The notes beneath the pieces are model-generated. The model did no database searches, was not told the DNA's origin, and was given only the letters and a program-made list of their open reading frames with translations. Both the position numbers and the translations under genes were made by a program. From Pseudofabraea citricarpa (taxonomy: Eukaryota > Ascomycota > Leotiomycetes > Helotiales > Dermateaceae), in NCBI GenBank assembly GCA_029641185.1, contig JAPWGK010000033.1, forward strand, positions 310,001 through 374,000: a stretch of 64,000 nucleotides of DNA. The letters are read 5' to 3'. This document shows positions 23,701 through 33,802 of this stretch, piece by piece. The stretch's first letter is position 1. Each line of letters starts with the position of its first letter.

Positions 23701-24681
23701 TCAAATATTTTGCAAGATTCCCGGTCTAATGCCCTCTAGAATCTCGCTCAACTCACTCCACACCTGCTCCATAGCCTGCTCGCCTTTCTCACTCCTAACA
23801 AACTTCGACAGAGCAGCCTCATCAACCTTGCCATCCGTCATATACAGGCCATGACTCTCCTGACCCGCCGAGGCAGCAAGCACCAAAGTTCGAGCCCCGA
23901 CCTCAGTCTCGCGACTCAAGAAATACGTAATGCGTCTCATGACGCCAAACTCGCGCTGCAGCGAGGAGCGACACATTCCAGGATTGAGCATATTGAGGAC
24001 GACGCCGTGATTCTCTGGTTTCTGAGCGAGCCGACGGGCGAGGGCGCGCACCACGAGGACTTGCAGCAGTTTGGACGCGGCGTAGCGGAAATTCATATCG
24101 GACTTTTTGGTATCGCGGAGCTGCGTGAAGAGAGGCTGGTTCGCATCCTTGGCCTGCTGCAGTTCTGGGAGCGACGTCCACGCGTGCACTTCGCTCGTCA
24201 CGATAGTCAAGTATGTTTCTTTGTTGAACTTGTTCTTCGTCTGTTTTAAGATGGGGAGGACCAGTAGGCCGAGCAAGAACGTCCCGATGCAGTTTACTCC
24301 CACCATGGATTCATTCCCGTCCTGCACCTCCCGGAACTGCGTCGTTGCAATGCCGGCATTTAAGATGATACTGTCGACCCTTGAGAGGGTCGAGACCTTA
24401 GCGGCGAATTCTTGGATCGATTCATAAGATGCCAGATCAAGCGGCCATACGCTACAAACTCCCTTGATGCCCGTACTCGATTCAATGGATTCTACGGCTG
24501 CCAGACCGGCCGATTCATTCCGGACCGCGATGATTACTTTTTTTGCGGATAGACGCACGAAGTGGCGAGCGGCTTCGAGCCCGAGACCAGTATTGGAGCC
24601 AGTAATGATGATGGTCTGGTCGGTGAAGAGAGTTGTGGGAAGGGGAGGCGTGATAAAGAGGGAGGAGTAGACGTTACCCAT
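23701..24681 (-). CDS. short-chain dehydrogenase/reductase
   Basis: An NAD(P)-dependent oxidoreductase with a Rossmann fold; a single exon of 326 residues. The cofactor motif T-G-S-N-T-G-L-G lies at 27-34, N-A-G at 108-110, catalytic Ser163 in 'VTSEVH', and Tyr200/Lys204 in 'YAASK'. An Arg-Asn pair after beta strand 2 ('AVRNES') favours NADP(H). The N-terminus has a short extension with hydrophobic residues, as in retinol-dehydrogenase-like fungal SDRs often found beside metabolic clusters. Substrate cannot be told from sequence. No intron. Confidence 0.92.
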   Translation of the reverse strand: MGNVYSSLFITPPLPTTLFTDQTIIITGSNTGLGLEAARHFVRLSAKKVIIAVRNESAGLAAVESIESSTGIKGVCSVWPLDLASYESIQEFAAKVSTLSRVDSIILNAGIATTQFREVQDGNESMVGVNCIGTFLLGLLVLPILKQTKNKFNKETYLTIVTSEVHAWTSLPELQQAKDANQPLFTQLRDTKKSDMNFRYAASKLLQVLVVRALARRLAQKPENHGVVLNMLNPGMCRSSLQREFGVMRRITYFLSRETEVGARTLVLAASAGQESHGLYMTDGKVDEAALSKFVRSEKGEQAMEQVWSELSEILEGIRPGILQNI

Positions 24682-25709
24682 TTTCCCGTCTTTCTCTTTT
24701 CTCTTCCTAAACAGGAAGAAGACCAGCTATGAAAAGTAAGTAGACAAGTACACTGCATCGAGTAAATCATTGCAATCAAAGGAGATCTTTATATATCAAT
24801 CGTTTGCCAATGTTGTTCCCATGCAAAGACCTCGTACTCGCTCGTACTGTTAAAGTTAATTCGTGTACGAGAACCGAGCCAGAAGGCTCGTCCCGGATCT
24901 ACATAACGAACTTAGAGACATCTCTCCGTCGGGAGAATTCGTAGCCGATTTGGCATACTGGCCTGAGAAGACACTCGTGTACTCTTTTTTTACACTAAGA
25001 GAATTAGCCATCAATCCTCTATTGGTATATAGGAGGAATCAAAGAGGTATCATCGCAAAAGATTGTATTCGGTGTTTCGGGCGAGAATGTGGGTCAAACT
25101 TGACAACAGAATTCTCTGACGGAGAGGAAAATCCGATAGCCTCTTGACATCTGCTATTTAAATAAATGATTTTGCATCATCCTAGTGGTGTTCTAGGCCC
25201 TAGCGGTTCGTAAATTTGGATTAGCGCATAGTAATTACTTGACATAAGTTCAGATTCCTTTACTTCGCACACAGCAAAGGCCGAAATAAGATATATCATT
25301 ACTTTCAGGTAACGACGATTCGTTGACGAATATATGACGTCCTGGTTTTTATTACCGGCATCATTAGCAGGTTGTCACTAAAAGCTCAGAAAACAAGAGA
25401 TTATAACGAGATCAAAAAATTCGCTTTCTAAAACTCCTACAATAAATCATCATCATCCTTACATAAAAATACAAGACATCCTTAGATAGTATATCTCGAA
25501 GATACAGAGACCCTCTTCCGCCCTCGATTTCCAACATCAAGATGCCTCTCACGTTCTACCAAATCACCAGCTAACCTCAATCTCGAGCGTCGGCCTTCGA
25601 TCCACAACCATGCAAGTCGAAATTCATTGCAAGCACCACTCTTGTGGTCGATATCCCTGCCCCATAACGGTTTCTCCTCTACAATAAAAGAGGCGCTTTC
25701 CGAGCGTGG
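24682..25709. other. intergenic, no gene seen
   Basis: Contains the promoter of the dehydrogenase gene and the 3' UTR of the large repeat-protein gene. AT-rich; one 94-codon open frame at 24863-25147 has no recognisable feature. Confidence 0.5.
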
Positions 25710-28700
25710 TCAGTTACCACTGCCCAACAATCGAGCCTTTTCCGGTGGATTAGCTGGATTGTGGATGGAGGAGCTTAGTCCATTGGCAACTGAGCTAAGC
25801 GCACCATAGAACGTGTTCGGTTTTCTTCCTGCAGGCTTGTAGAACTCATCTTCCCTTTCCTCTGTTGGAATGTGGAATCCTGGAGATGGTGGTTTGGGGT
25901 TTGAGTCCAGAGAACGTGGGGTAAGGAGTTCTCCATCTGGAGCCATCTCTGATTGCTGAAGGGACGATCGCTTAGACCTTGCGACATGGAAGGTGCCTGA
26001 TACAGGGCGTGTGGTCGGAAGGGCCGTTGGAGATGATGCCGATTCGAAAAGTGCGCGAGTTTTCTGGAAGATATTGTTGCTGGGAGAGGCCTGGCCACCA
26101 TTAAGGGAGTTTACGCGCTCAGATACTGTTCCTCGCCTGGCCAAAGGTCTTGAGGGAGATGCATCTCGACTTGGTCGGAACTCTTGGCTAGTGGGCCGAC
26201 TACCTATCGAGCTTCTCGCTGGCGTAGGCATGAATTCGCTTCGCTGAGCCCTTTCTGTATTGAGCAATGGTAGGCGACTTTGCAATGAAGTAGGAGAAGT
26301 TTCTCTGGCTGCTCTGTACTGTGAACGCGGATCGAGTTGAAATTCGTCACGAGTAGGAGATGCATGAGCTTGATCCTCACTCAAATCTGCACGGCTTGAG
26401 TGAAATGACTTGATACTTGAAGGAGACTTTAGGTTCGTGGCATAAAACTGAGGATTGAAAGGATCAAATTCTGTTTGAGTAGGGCGTGGAGATGCTTGAG
26501 CTTTCATCTCTCGAGGCTCGTATGAGTCATACTCGATTTCATGTCCAACCGTACTTTCTGGCCACGATGAGCGTATAATTGGCTCTTCAACACCATCTTG
26601 GGTTCCATGTACCGGACTTGTATTGGAATCTGTGGGTGTAATAGGGGAATGTGCGTCATGGGATCCGTATGTATCTGATGATGGAATTGTGTCTGCTGTG
26701 TCTGTGCGAACATGAAGCGAGGGCTCTCGGTGTAACGGGCTCTGTGGTCCACCGAGTGATGAATAGTTGCCCTTGTCATTGCCCATGATGTGACTAACGA
26801 GGGGCACATTATCTTTCACCACGTTGGCCAATGAAGCAAAAGTGCCTAGCCCCCTCGAGGAGCGAGATGGCTCGGGAGCAGGCTGCGCTGAGTTCTGGCT
26901 AGCGTCTTCAGAGTCGTCTTCCTCTGTAGTACCATCAAGTAGTGCATGCTCGCTATCTCCTCGTAAATCATGATGGAAATCGGGGTGTTTGTCTTGATGA
27001 CTTGGGACCGATCTCTCAGAAGTAGGCATGGTAGCATCATCAAGGCTTCTAGGCGCCCATTCTTCGGCATCGAAGGCTGGCGAAGCGAGCGCGTCATGAC
27101 TTTCATGGAATTGATCATCAAGCTCTGAGTCCAGTTCTGGAACATCACTCAAGTAATCATGCTCACGGTAATTTGTTGTGGGGTATGCATCTCTTGCGAC
27201 GAGTTGTGCAATCTCATCCTGGCTATCAGGGTAGCTTACAAAGGAGGACTGAGAAGATACATCCGTGAAATCATCAACAGGGAATCTTGCCCCGTCATCA
27301 ACGTGGACAGCTCGAGGAATGTAGTCGAAGTCTTCCTGAGAACTTTCGTGATCAAAGTAGGTTATTGGCTCATCATGAGGAACTAGCGAGGCACCATTTG
27401 CATGGAAGCTCAGTATTCCATGGTTGCCTCTAACGATATTTAGACTGGCTTGATCAATCCAGTAAGGATTTGCATGAGGTATTTCGGTTTTGGGTGATGG
27501 TAAAGCATGAGCTATTAAAGAAGCGCCCTCGTTGGAAAAAGAAAGGGATCCGTGGCTGCCGGTGACAATATCTAACTTTGCTTGATCGACCCAATAGGCA
27601 CTGGGGTTTGTACTGGGTGTAGATGGCTTGAATGATGCCTTTTGAGTTAATAGTATGTCCTTGATAGCCTCGAGAGAAGCGCCGGCCTGATTGAAGGATA
27701 GCATAGCATGAGTTCCTTGGACAACTTTCAAAGTCGCTTGGTCGACCCAATATGGATTGGAAGATTGGCTGTGGGGCTTGGAAGGTTTATGAGTAGGCCC
27801 CTCAGTATGTGAAACCTGAATGGCATTCATGTCAGCACCACCGTCACGGAAGACCAAGGTACCATGACTGCCTCGGATATTTTCCAATGTTGCTTGATCC
27901 ACCCAGTATGGGTTTGAAGATTGAATGTGACTCTGGACTGCTTTGGAAGAGGACCGGTCAGCATGTTGAACATGAACCACAATCATATCAGCACCGCCAT
28001 CCCGGAAAGTCAAGGTAGCATGACTACCTCGAATGACCTCTAGTTGAGATTGATCTACCCAGTGCTGATTGACCTTTAGCGGCGATTGTTCAACCACTAC
28101 AGGTGAACTAAGAACTTCCAAATCGGCACCGTTGGAATGAAAGACTAATACGCCATGACTTCCTTTGACCAGGTTGAGTGTTGATTGATCGACCCAATAT
28201 GGATTGTTGGAGGCTTTAGGCAAGACAGTCGTTTTACTTGTTGATTTGGACTGTGTAACAACCATGTGAGCGCCTTCAATCCCGAAGGCTAGAGTTGCGT
28301 GACTGCCTCTTAAGACCTCCAAGGCTGCTTGATCTACCCATTGATGTTCACGCGAAACTTGATTTTGCTTCGACGCAACAATATCCATAAACGCCGCTTG
28401 CGAGTGTTCTTCGAAGTGCATAACTCCGTGCTGGCCTCGAAGAATCTGTAGCTCGGATTGGTCGGCAGCCCAGTAGACTTTTGTTTTGAATGACCCAGGT
28501 GCTAGTGTTTTAGATTGAGATGCAATCTTGGTTTTGGTTACGAACGGCGTCATATGAGACCCACTTTTGTTAAAATTTAACAACCCGTGGCTGCCGGTCA
28601 GGATATCTAGTTTTGCTTGGTTAGCCGTCCAATATGGATGAGATGCCCGTGATGCTTGAACTACATCGGTTTCAGCACCATCTTCAGTGAATCTAAGAAC

Positions 28701-31700
28701 CCCGTGAGATCCTTTGACCAACTCTAGCGTTGCTTGATCAACCCAATATGGGTTGGAGTGTCGGTCATGGATGGTGTGAACAAGTTCTTCAAGAGCAGGG
28801 TGCTCTAGATTATAAACTACACCAGCAACTTCAACAATTTCCGAGGGAAGGTTATCCGTGGAAATTTCTCTAGGTGGAGAAGGCCTCTTCTCAACTCCAT
28901 GGTTCATTGTGGCACTGCCGAGACCATTAGGAACAGATTTGACAACTAGTGTTTGCTCGACAATTGGAGAAGCAGAGCGGTCGGTAGCCATTGGAAGAGT
29001 TTCTGTGGCTGGTGGAGGTGCTTGGCTCTCTGCTGCTTGCTTGGCTGCCATTCTTTTGGCGAGGAATGGGAAACGCTGTTTCATGTGACCTGGCATTTCA
29101 TTGTCATTTTTGTTTTCGGAAACAACTGGAGATGGCAGCTCAACAGATCTTGGTGATTGCTCATTGTTGGCATCTTCTAGAGTGGTGGCTGTTACTGATG
29201 TTGACACTGAAGAAATAGGTAGTTGTTGCTTGAAGTGCCCTGGCAAGTGGCCAGCGTCGCTCTCAATTGGCTCTTCAGGGATGACAGGCTGAATTATAGG
29301 CTCAGAAGTAATTGGAAAGACTTGCTTGATATGTCCCGGTAACTCCGTAGCTGCGGGAGGAGTTACATCGTCCTCAGAAACCACAAAGCCACCAGGCATA
29401 TCAGAAGTGATTCTATTGACCGAATCAAGGCGCGTGAGATTATGAGGATGGCTAGCAGCAGACTTTGGCTTGCTAAACCACATTGCTTCCGGAACTATGG
29501 CTGGAATCTCCTTAGGCGTAATACTTCCCAAGTCCTGGGCCCCTGTTCTTGAGACGACTTCCATATCCGCACCATTTTCGTTGAAAACAAGTACTCCGTG
29601 AGCACCTTCTACAATCTTAAGTTCTTTCTGATCTGCCCACGTTGGCAAATGCTCGTGCTGGATGATGTCATATGTCACGGTTATGGTTTCTTCGACCAGG
29701 ATTGATACATGATTTGGCTCCTCTGAGATCATTTGAGGAGCTTGAACAATGACCATATCTGCACCATTGTCATCAAAGACAAGCTGGCCATGAGCTCCAT
29801 ACACCACAGGAAGATTTGCTTGATCAGCCCATGTTGGGAAATTCTTGTGCTGGACGATATCGTATGTAGTAAGTTTGGATTCCTCCATGAAGGTAGGTAT
29901 TTGTTGTCTCTTCTCTGAGACGATTCGAGGGGATTCAATAACAATCATGTCTGCACCATCGTCTCCAAAGACCAATTGACCGTGGGATCCATGAACGAGA
30001 GAAAGACTTGCTTGGTCGGCCCATGTTGGAAGATGACTATGTTGGGCCACATCATATCCGGGTAGCTGAGAGATCGGCTTGCTTGTTGGGAGTGTTTCTC
30101 GAGTCTCAGCAGCGTCCACAACAACCATATCTGCAACACCATTTCGGAATGAGATTTGACCGTGTGAGCCCCGGACTACTGATAGTGTAGCTTGATCAAC
30201 CCAGGTTGGTAAATGCATGTGTTTGATAACATTAAACTTCGAGACAGATTGTCGATGTGTATCCGCGCGTTCACGCATTCTCATTATTGAAGCTCTCTTA
30301 GCAGATTTTGGAGTTTCAACTACAGCCATGTCTGCACCATCGTCTCCGAATGCCAAGACACCATGGCTGCCTTGAACCATTGACAGTTTAGCCTGGTTGA
30401 CCCATGTTGGTAAGAGCCTGTGTTGGATGACCTGGTAGGCTCGAAGGTATTTTGCGAGCTCATCCACTTTCATCGCCTCATCTGGCTGCGGATGTTCTAC
30501 AACTTCAAGGTCGGCGCCACCCTCTCGGAAAATTAACACACCATGGCTTCCACAAACCACAGATAGCTCGGATTGATCTGCCCAGGTTGGTAGCAGCTCA
30601 TGTTGAGGTACATTGTAGACTGTGACAGAACTTCTTTGCTTTTGTACCTCGGGCAACTGATGCGATGTCTCAATAGCGGTGAGATCTGCTCCTCCTTCTC
30701 TGAATACGAGCATTCCATGAGCTCCACTCACAATGTCAAGATCAGCTTGGTTGACCCAGGTAGGTAAGAGCTGATGCTGGATTACATCATAGACTGGAAG
30801 TGGTGCATGCGAGATTTCCTTTTCGACCTCAGTGATCTCAAAAGCGCTGATAACTTCCATGTCAGCACCACCTTCTCTGAAATTTAGCATGCCATGAGCG
30901 CCGTGTATCACAGCAAGATCAGCTTGATTAGCCCACGTGGGAAGGTGCTCATGCATGGTTACAGGATAGTGAGGCATGGCTACAGGCTCAGATTCAGCGA
31001 CACCCCTTGTGAACTCTGCTTGGCTGTCCTCTTCTTGGGGCTGCTTAGCAGCAAGTGCCTCAGCCATGATCTCAGCATTGAGTCGAGCCATTTCCTCCCG
31101 AGCTCGGACATCCTCTGGATCCTCAAAGACTTCTTGTTTGGTTAATTCTGGCTTAGATTGACGCTCTGCTTGCTGTGCTGCTTGTTCTTCAGCAAGTGCT
31201 TCTGCCATGATCTCGGCATTGATTCTAGCCATCTCTTCTCTGGCCCTGGCATCTTCTGGATCCTCAACTTGTGTTTGTTTGGGTATTGCTCCATCTGCCT
31301 GGTTTGATTCAATTGAAGCTGTGGATAAAGACTTTCCAGTAGAATCGTCAACTTGAGGCTCAATTACAGGCGTAACTTGTTCGAGTTCTGAGCTACTTTG
31401 TTGTTGTGCTGCTGCCTCTGCGGCAATCATCTCAGCCATGATCTCGGCATTGATTCTTTCCATTTCTTCCCTGGCTCTTTGGTCATCTGGATCCTCACTG
31501 GCTCTTGAGTTTGCAGCTGCACTTGAAGATCTCATGGTATCTACAGACGGGCGAGTGTCTTCAATTGGTGTTGACATCTGTTCGCCCGCTTTGACTCCTT
31601 CAGTCACTGGTGTATCTTTAGTGATCAGGGAAATGTCTCTGGGCAAAGCTTCTTGTGGCACCTCCTGCTGGATAGGTGCAATGTGGTCAGATGGAGTTTG

Positions 31701-32718
31701 TGGTTCGGATTCTATATGGGCATCCCCTTGTCCTGGGGCCTCTTCGTATGGTGGAAAAGGTACTTCGTTAGTCACAGCGTTCTGTTGCGTGTCTTCAGGC
31801 GGTATACTTTTAGTCACATCGCCCTCTTCAACGATGGTGTTTCTTCTCGCGAATTCATTGCTTCCTCTCTTCGGCAGATCTTTTGGGCCCGGCCTATCCG
31901 CCCTCACCGGTTCGTTTATATGGCTGTGTTCGTTGGGTGGTTCACCTCGCGCCAACATGGCAGCTACATTAGCAGCTAATGGGGACGTCGAGTATCTTTT
32001 CGACCCTCTGCGGAAGGTTGGGGTGATCGGAGTACCATTGATTTGGGCGTCGATCAGGGCATTGATAGCCTGAGAAAAGCTCAGTATACAGAGAAGTGGA
32101 AGTTGCAGCATAAAGAATAGGACTCACCTTGCGCTTCTCATCCAATTCTCGCAGGGCCCTCTGGCCTTCTGCCATTCTTCGTTCCATCTCTTCTTCCTTC
32201 TCCATCATTTTTACATCAACCTCATCATGAAGGCCATTCTCCAACTCCTCAGCCTCGAGCTTTCTCTTCTCGTCTTCTTCGGCCTGCAGGGCTAACCATT
32301 GTTCTTCCTCTTTCTGTTCGATGATCCTTAATTCTTCCTCTTCTTGCTCAAGTTTCACTTGTCTCTCCTCGTCCTCCTTTCTTCTTCGAGCAGCAAGTTC
32401 CTCCTCTTCCCTCTTCCGCGTTGCTGCCAATTCTTCCTCCTCTTGCTTCCTCTTCAGAACAATTTGCTCGCGCTCCAGCCTGCGTTTTTCAGCAGCGGCA
32501 TCGGCCACCTGCTGACGCTTCTCTGCTAATTCTTGGGCGTCTTTTTCCTGCTGAAGCTTGAACTCCTCGAGCCGCTGCAAGCGCTCATTCTCCAGTCGCT
32601 CTATCTCGTCGTCGTGATCCTTGGTATCGGAGAGTAGGGAGAGTCGCTGGTGTATCGCATTGACGTTCTCCTGCATCTGCGTCACCAGATCCGCGATGGA
32701 AGGGAGTGAAGACGCCAT
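25710..32718 (-). CDS. giant repeat protein: coiled coil plus 18 W-x2-Q/G-x-HG/GAD repeats
   Basis: Not recognised as any named family. Two exons, 32718-32128 and 32069-25710 (58 bp intron, GTGAGT..CTCAG), give 2316 residues with no signal peptide or membrane span. Order: a Glu/Lys/Arg/Gln coiled coil (about 35-197); an Ala-rich junction ('SPLAANVAAMLARG'); three helical repeats of the type 'RAREEMARINAEIMAEALA' (about 388-544); eight class-A repeats with core T-W-[VA]-[DN]-Q-x2-L-x-V-V-x-G-[SA]-H-G-x-L-x-F-x3-G-A-D-M (about 573-1032); a linker with three P-G-H-x-K-Q motifs (about 1106-1196); ten class-B repeats starting Y-W-V-D-Q or similar (about 1299-1764); and a disordered Ser/Pro-rich tail with S-P and T-P sites. 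A scaffold role in the cytoplasm is the plainest guess. Confidence 0.88.
27372..28765 (-). repeat. class-B protein repeats (10 copies, coding)
   Basis: Ten copies inside the giant protein, cores starting N-P-Y-W-V-D-Q or Q-W-V-D-Q and running through G-S-H-G/A-x-L-x-F to G-A. Spacing is about 35-55 codons. Copies are diverged at DNA level; the units beginning near 27914 and 27756 look closest to each other ('SSNPYWVDQATL' in both). Confidence 0.9.
29075..29345 (-). repeat. three PGHxKQ motifs (coding)
   Basis: The linker between the A and B tracts encodes L-P-G-H-I-K-Q-V-F-P, L-P-G-H-F-K-Q-Q-L-P and M-P-G-H-M-K-Q-R-F-P, spaced about 40 codons apart. This looks like a thrice-repeated short linear motif in disordered sequence. 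Confidence 0.85.
29565..30942 (-). repeat. class-A protein repeats (8 copies, coding)
   Basis: Eight copies with a longer left flank, Y-x-V-I-Q-H-x-x-L-P-T-W-[VA]-[DN]-Q, then the same G-x-H-G-x-L-x-F-x3-G-A-D-[ML] core. Units are spaced by roughly 55-75 codons with variable charged linkers. Confidence 0.9.
31030..31500 (-). repeat. three helical repeats E-D-P-x-D-x-R-A-R-E-E-M (coding)
   Basis: Three copies of E/D-P-[ED]-D-x-R-A-R-E-E-M-x-R-[IL]-N-A-E-I-M-A-E in the N-terminal part of the giant protein, near 31055, 31195 and 31430. Predicted amphipathic helices; the best preserved of its repeats. Confidence 0.88.
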
Positions 32719-33802
32719 GCCTGCTGCCAGTCTTGAAAATGCGCCTGCGTCTTCGTCCTCAGAAATTACCGTGTATAGGTGTCAAAAGAATAAAAAATGG
32801 GTAAAGGGGGGTTGGAGTAAAGAACGACGGGAATGGAAACAATAGGAGGGACAGAATAGATGGGACGATGCCCAGCACCGACGACGACGACTAAGAAACT
32901 GAAAGAGCGAATATAGTTTGTGGAAGGAAGACGACAAAGTAACGACAAGTTTGGCCAGCTCGCCACAGACCTACCTAGGGAACATGCCTGCCGGCGAGTC
33001 TCTAGCGAAGAGATACGCCGGTGAGCATTGAGCTGCGGGCGAGGGCATCAAACCAGAGCACGGAGATGGTGGTTTGGTTGCATGATGGTGTTGTTTCAAG
33101 GAGACCGGGTATCATGCCCCTTTGAGTACCCACGTCTGCTCTTTGACCCCTCCGCCGTATTCTGGAAAGTTTGGAAGAGGGAGAAGAGGAGAGCGGTGTT
33201 GGCTGAAGGAAACATTTGGAGATGATGAAGCAATTCAGAGTTGGTTGGCGGGGGCTATGCAGTTGTTGTACAGTAGATGCAAGCAACGAAAGTCGAGTGA
33301 GTGATGTTGTCGATGTACGGAAGGTACTTTGGTACTTGGGTACTTGGGTACTTATCTCGGTGTCACGGGGTCCGATCCGAGTACCGAGCCCTGCTGGCTC
33401 GAAACAAAAACGATGGGCGCCAACCTCCTGCATCTCCTGAGTACTTACGCTCACTCCTGCATCCTTATTGCTACCAGATCTCCTCAGAGTCAACGAGCTT
33501 TGCCATCAGACTAGAGGCAAGCGCTACCAGTCACAAGATTTGCACACCTCCTGTTTTCAGATATGCTATACCCCTCTTCTACAGCATCAAGGTCCACAAT
33601 GCACTTTTAATTTTCTGTGGGACTTACTGATGCCGTTAAGCTTCTCACTTGTACGTTGCTAACTAGCATCACATGCCCTCAAGTTGATGGTGCCAGGTTC
33701 TTGGGCGAGGAAACGGAGACACTTCTCTGTACGCTTGCTTTTGTCATTCGTTGATTGGGCTTAACTATGACCCGGTGTGATATACCGAGTTGGATATGCT
33801 AG
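32719..33802. other. intergenic: giant-gene promoter, GT4 3' end
   Basis: Contains the promoter of the giant repeat-protein gene and the 3' region of the glycosyltransferase gene, with a GTACTTGG repeat at 33323-33353. A 163-codon minus-strand frame at 33002-33493 shows no domain and is not accepted. Confidence 0.5.
33323..33353. repeat. GGTACTTG tandem repeat
   Basis: About four imperfect GGTACTT(G/T) units in non-coding DNA between the giant gene and the glycosyltransferase gene. Confidence 0.7.

Noticed and set aside
24863..25147. 94-codon plus-strand open frame
   Set aside because: No recognisable motif, no supporting introns or neighbours, AT-rich spacer.
27372..30942. Regularly spaced DNA repeats resembling a CRISPR or satellite array
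   Set aside because: The repeats are codon-phased, diverged at third positions and lie within one open frame; they are protein repeats.
31438..32073. 211-codon plus-strand frame opposite the giant gene
   Set aside because: Antisense shadow of repetitive Ala/Glu-rich coding sequence.
33002..33493. 163-codon minus-strand open frame between the giant gene and the GT4 gene
   Set aside because: Composition looks random, it crosses a simple repeat, and no domain or splice context supports it.
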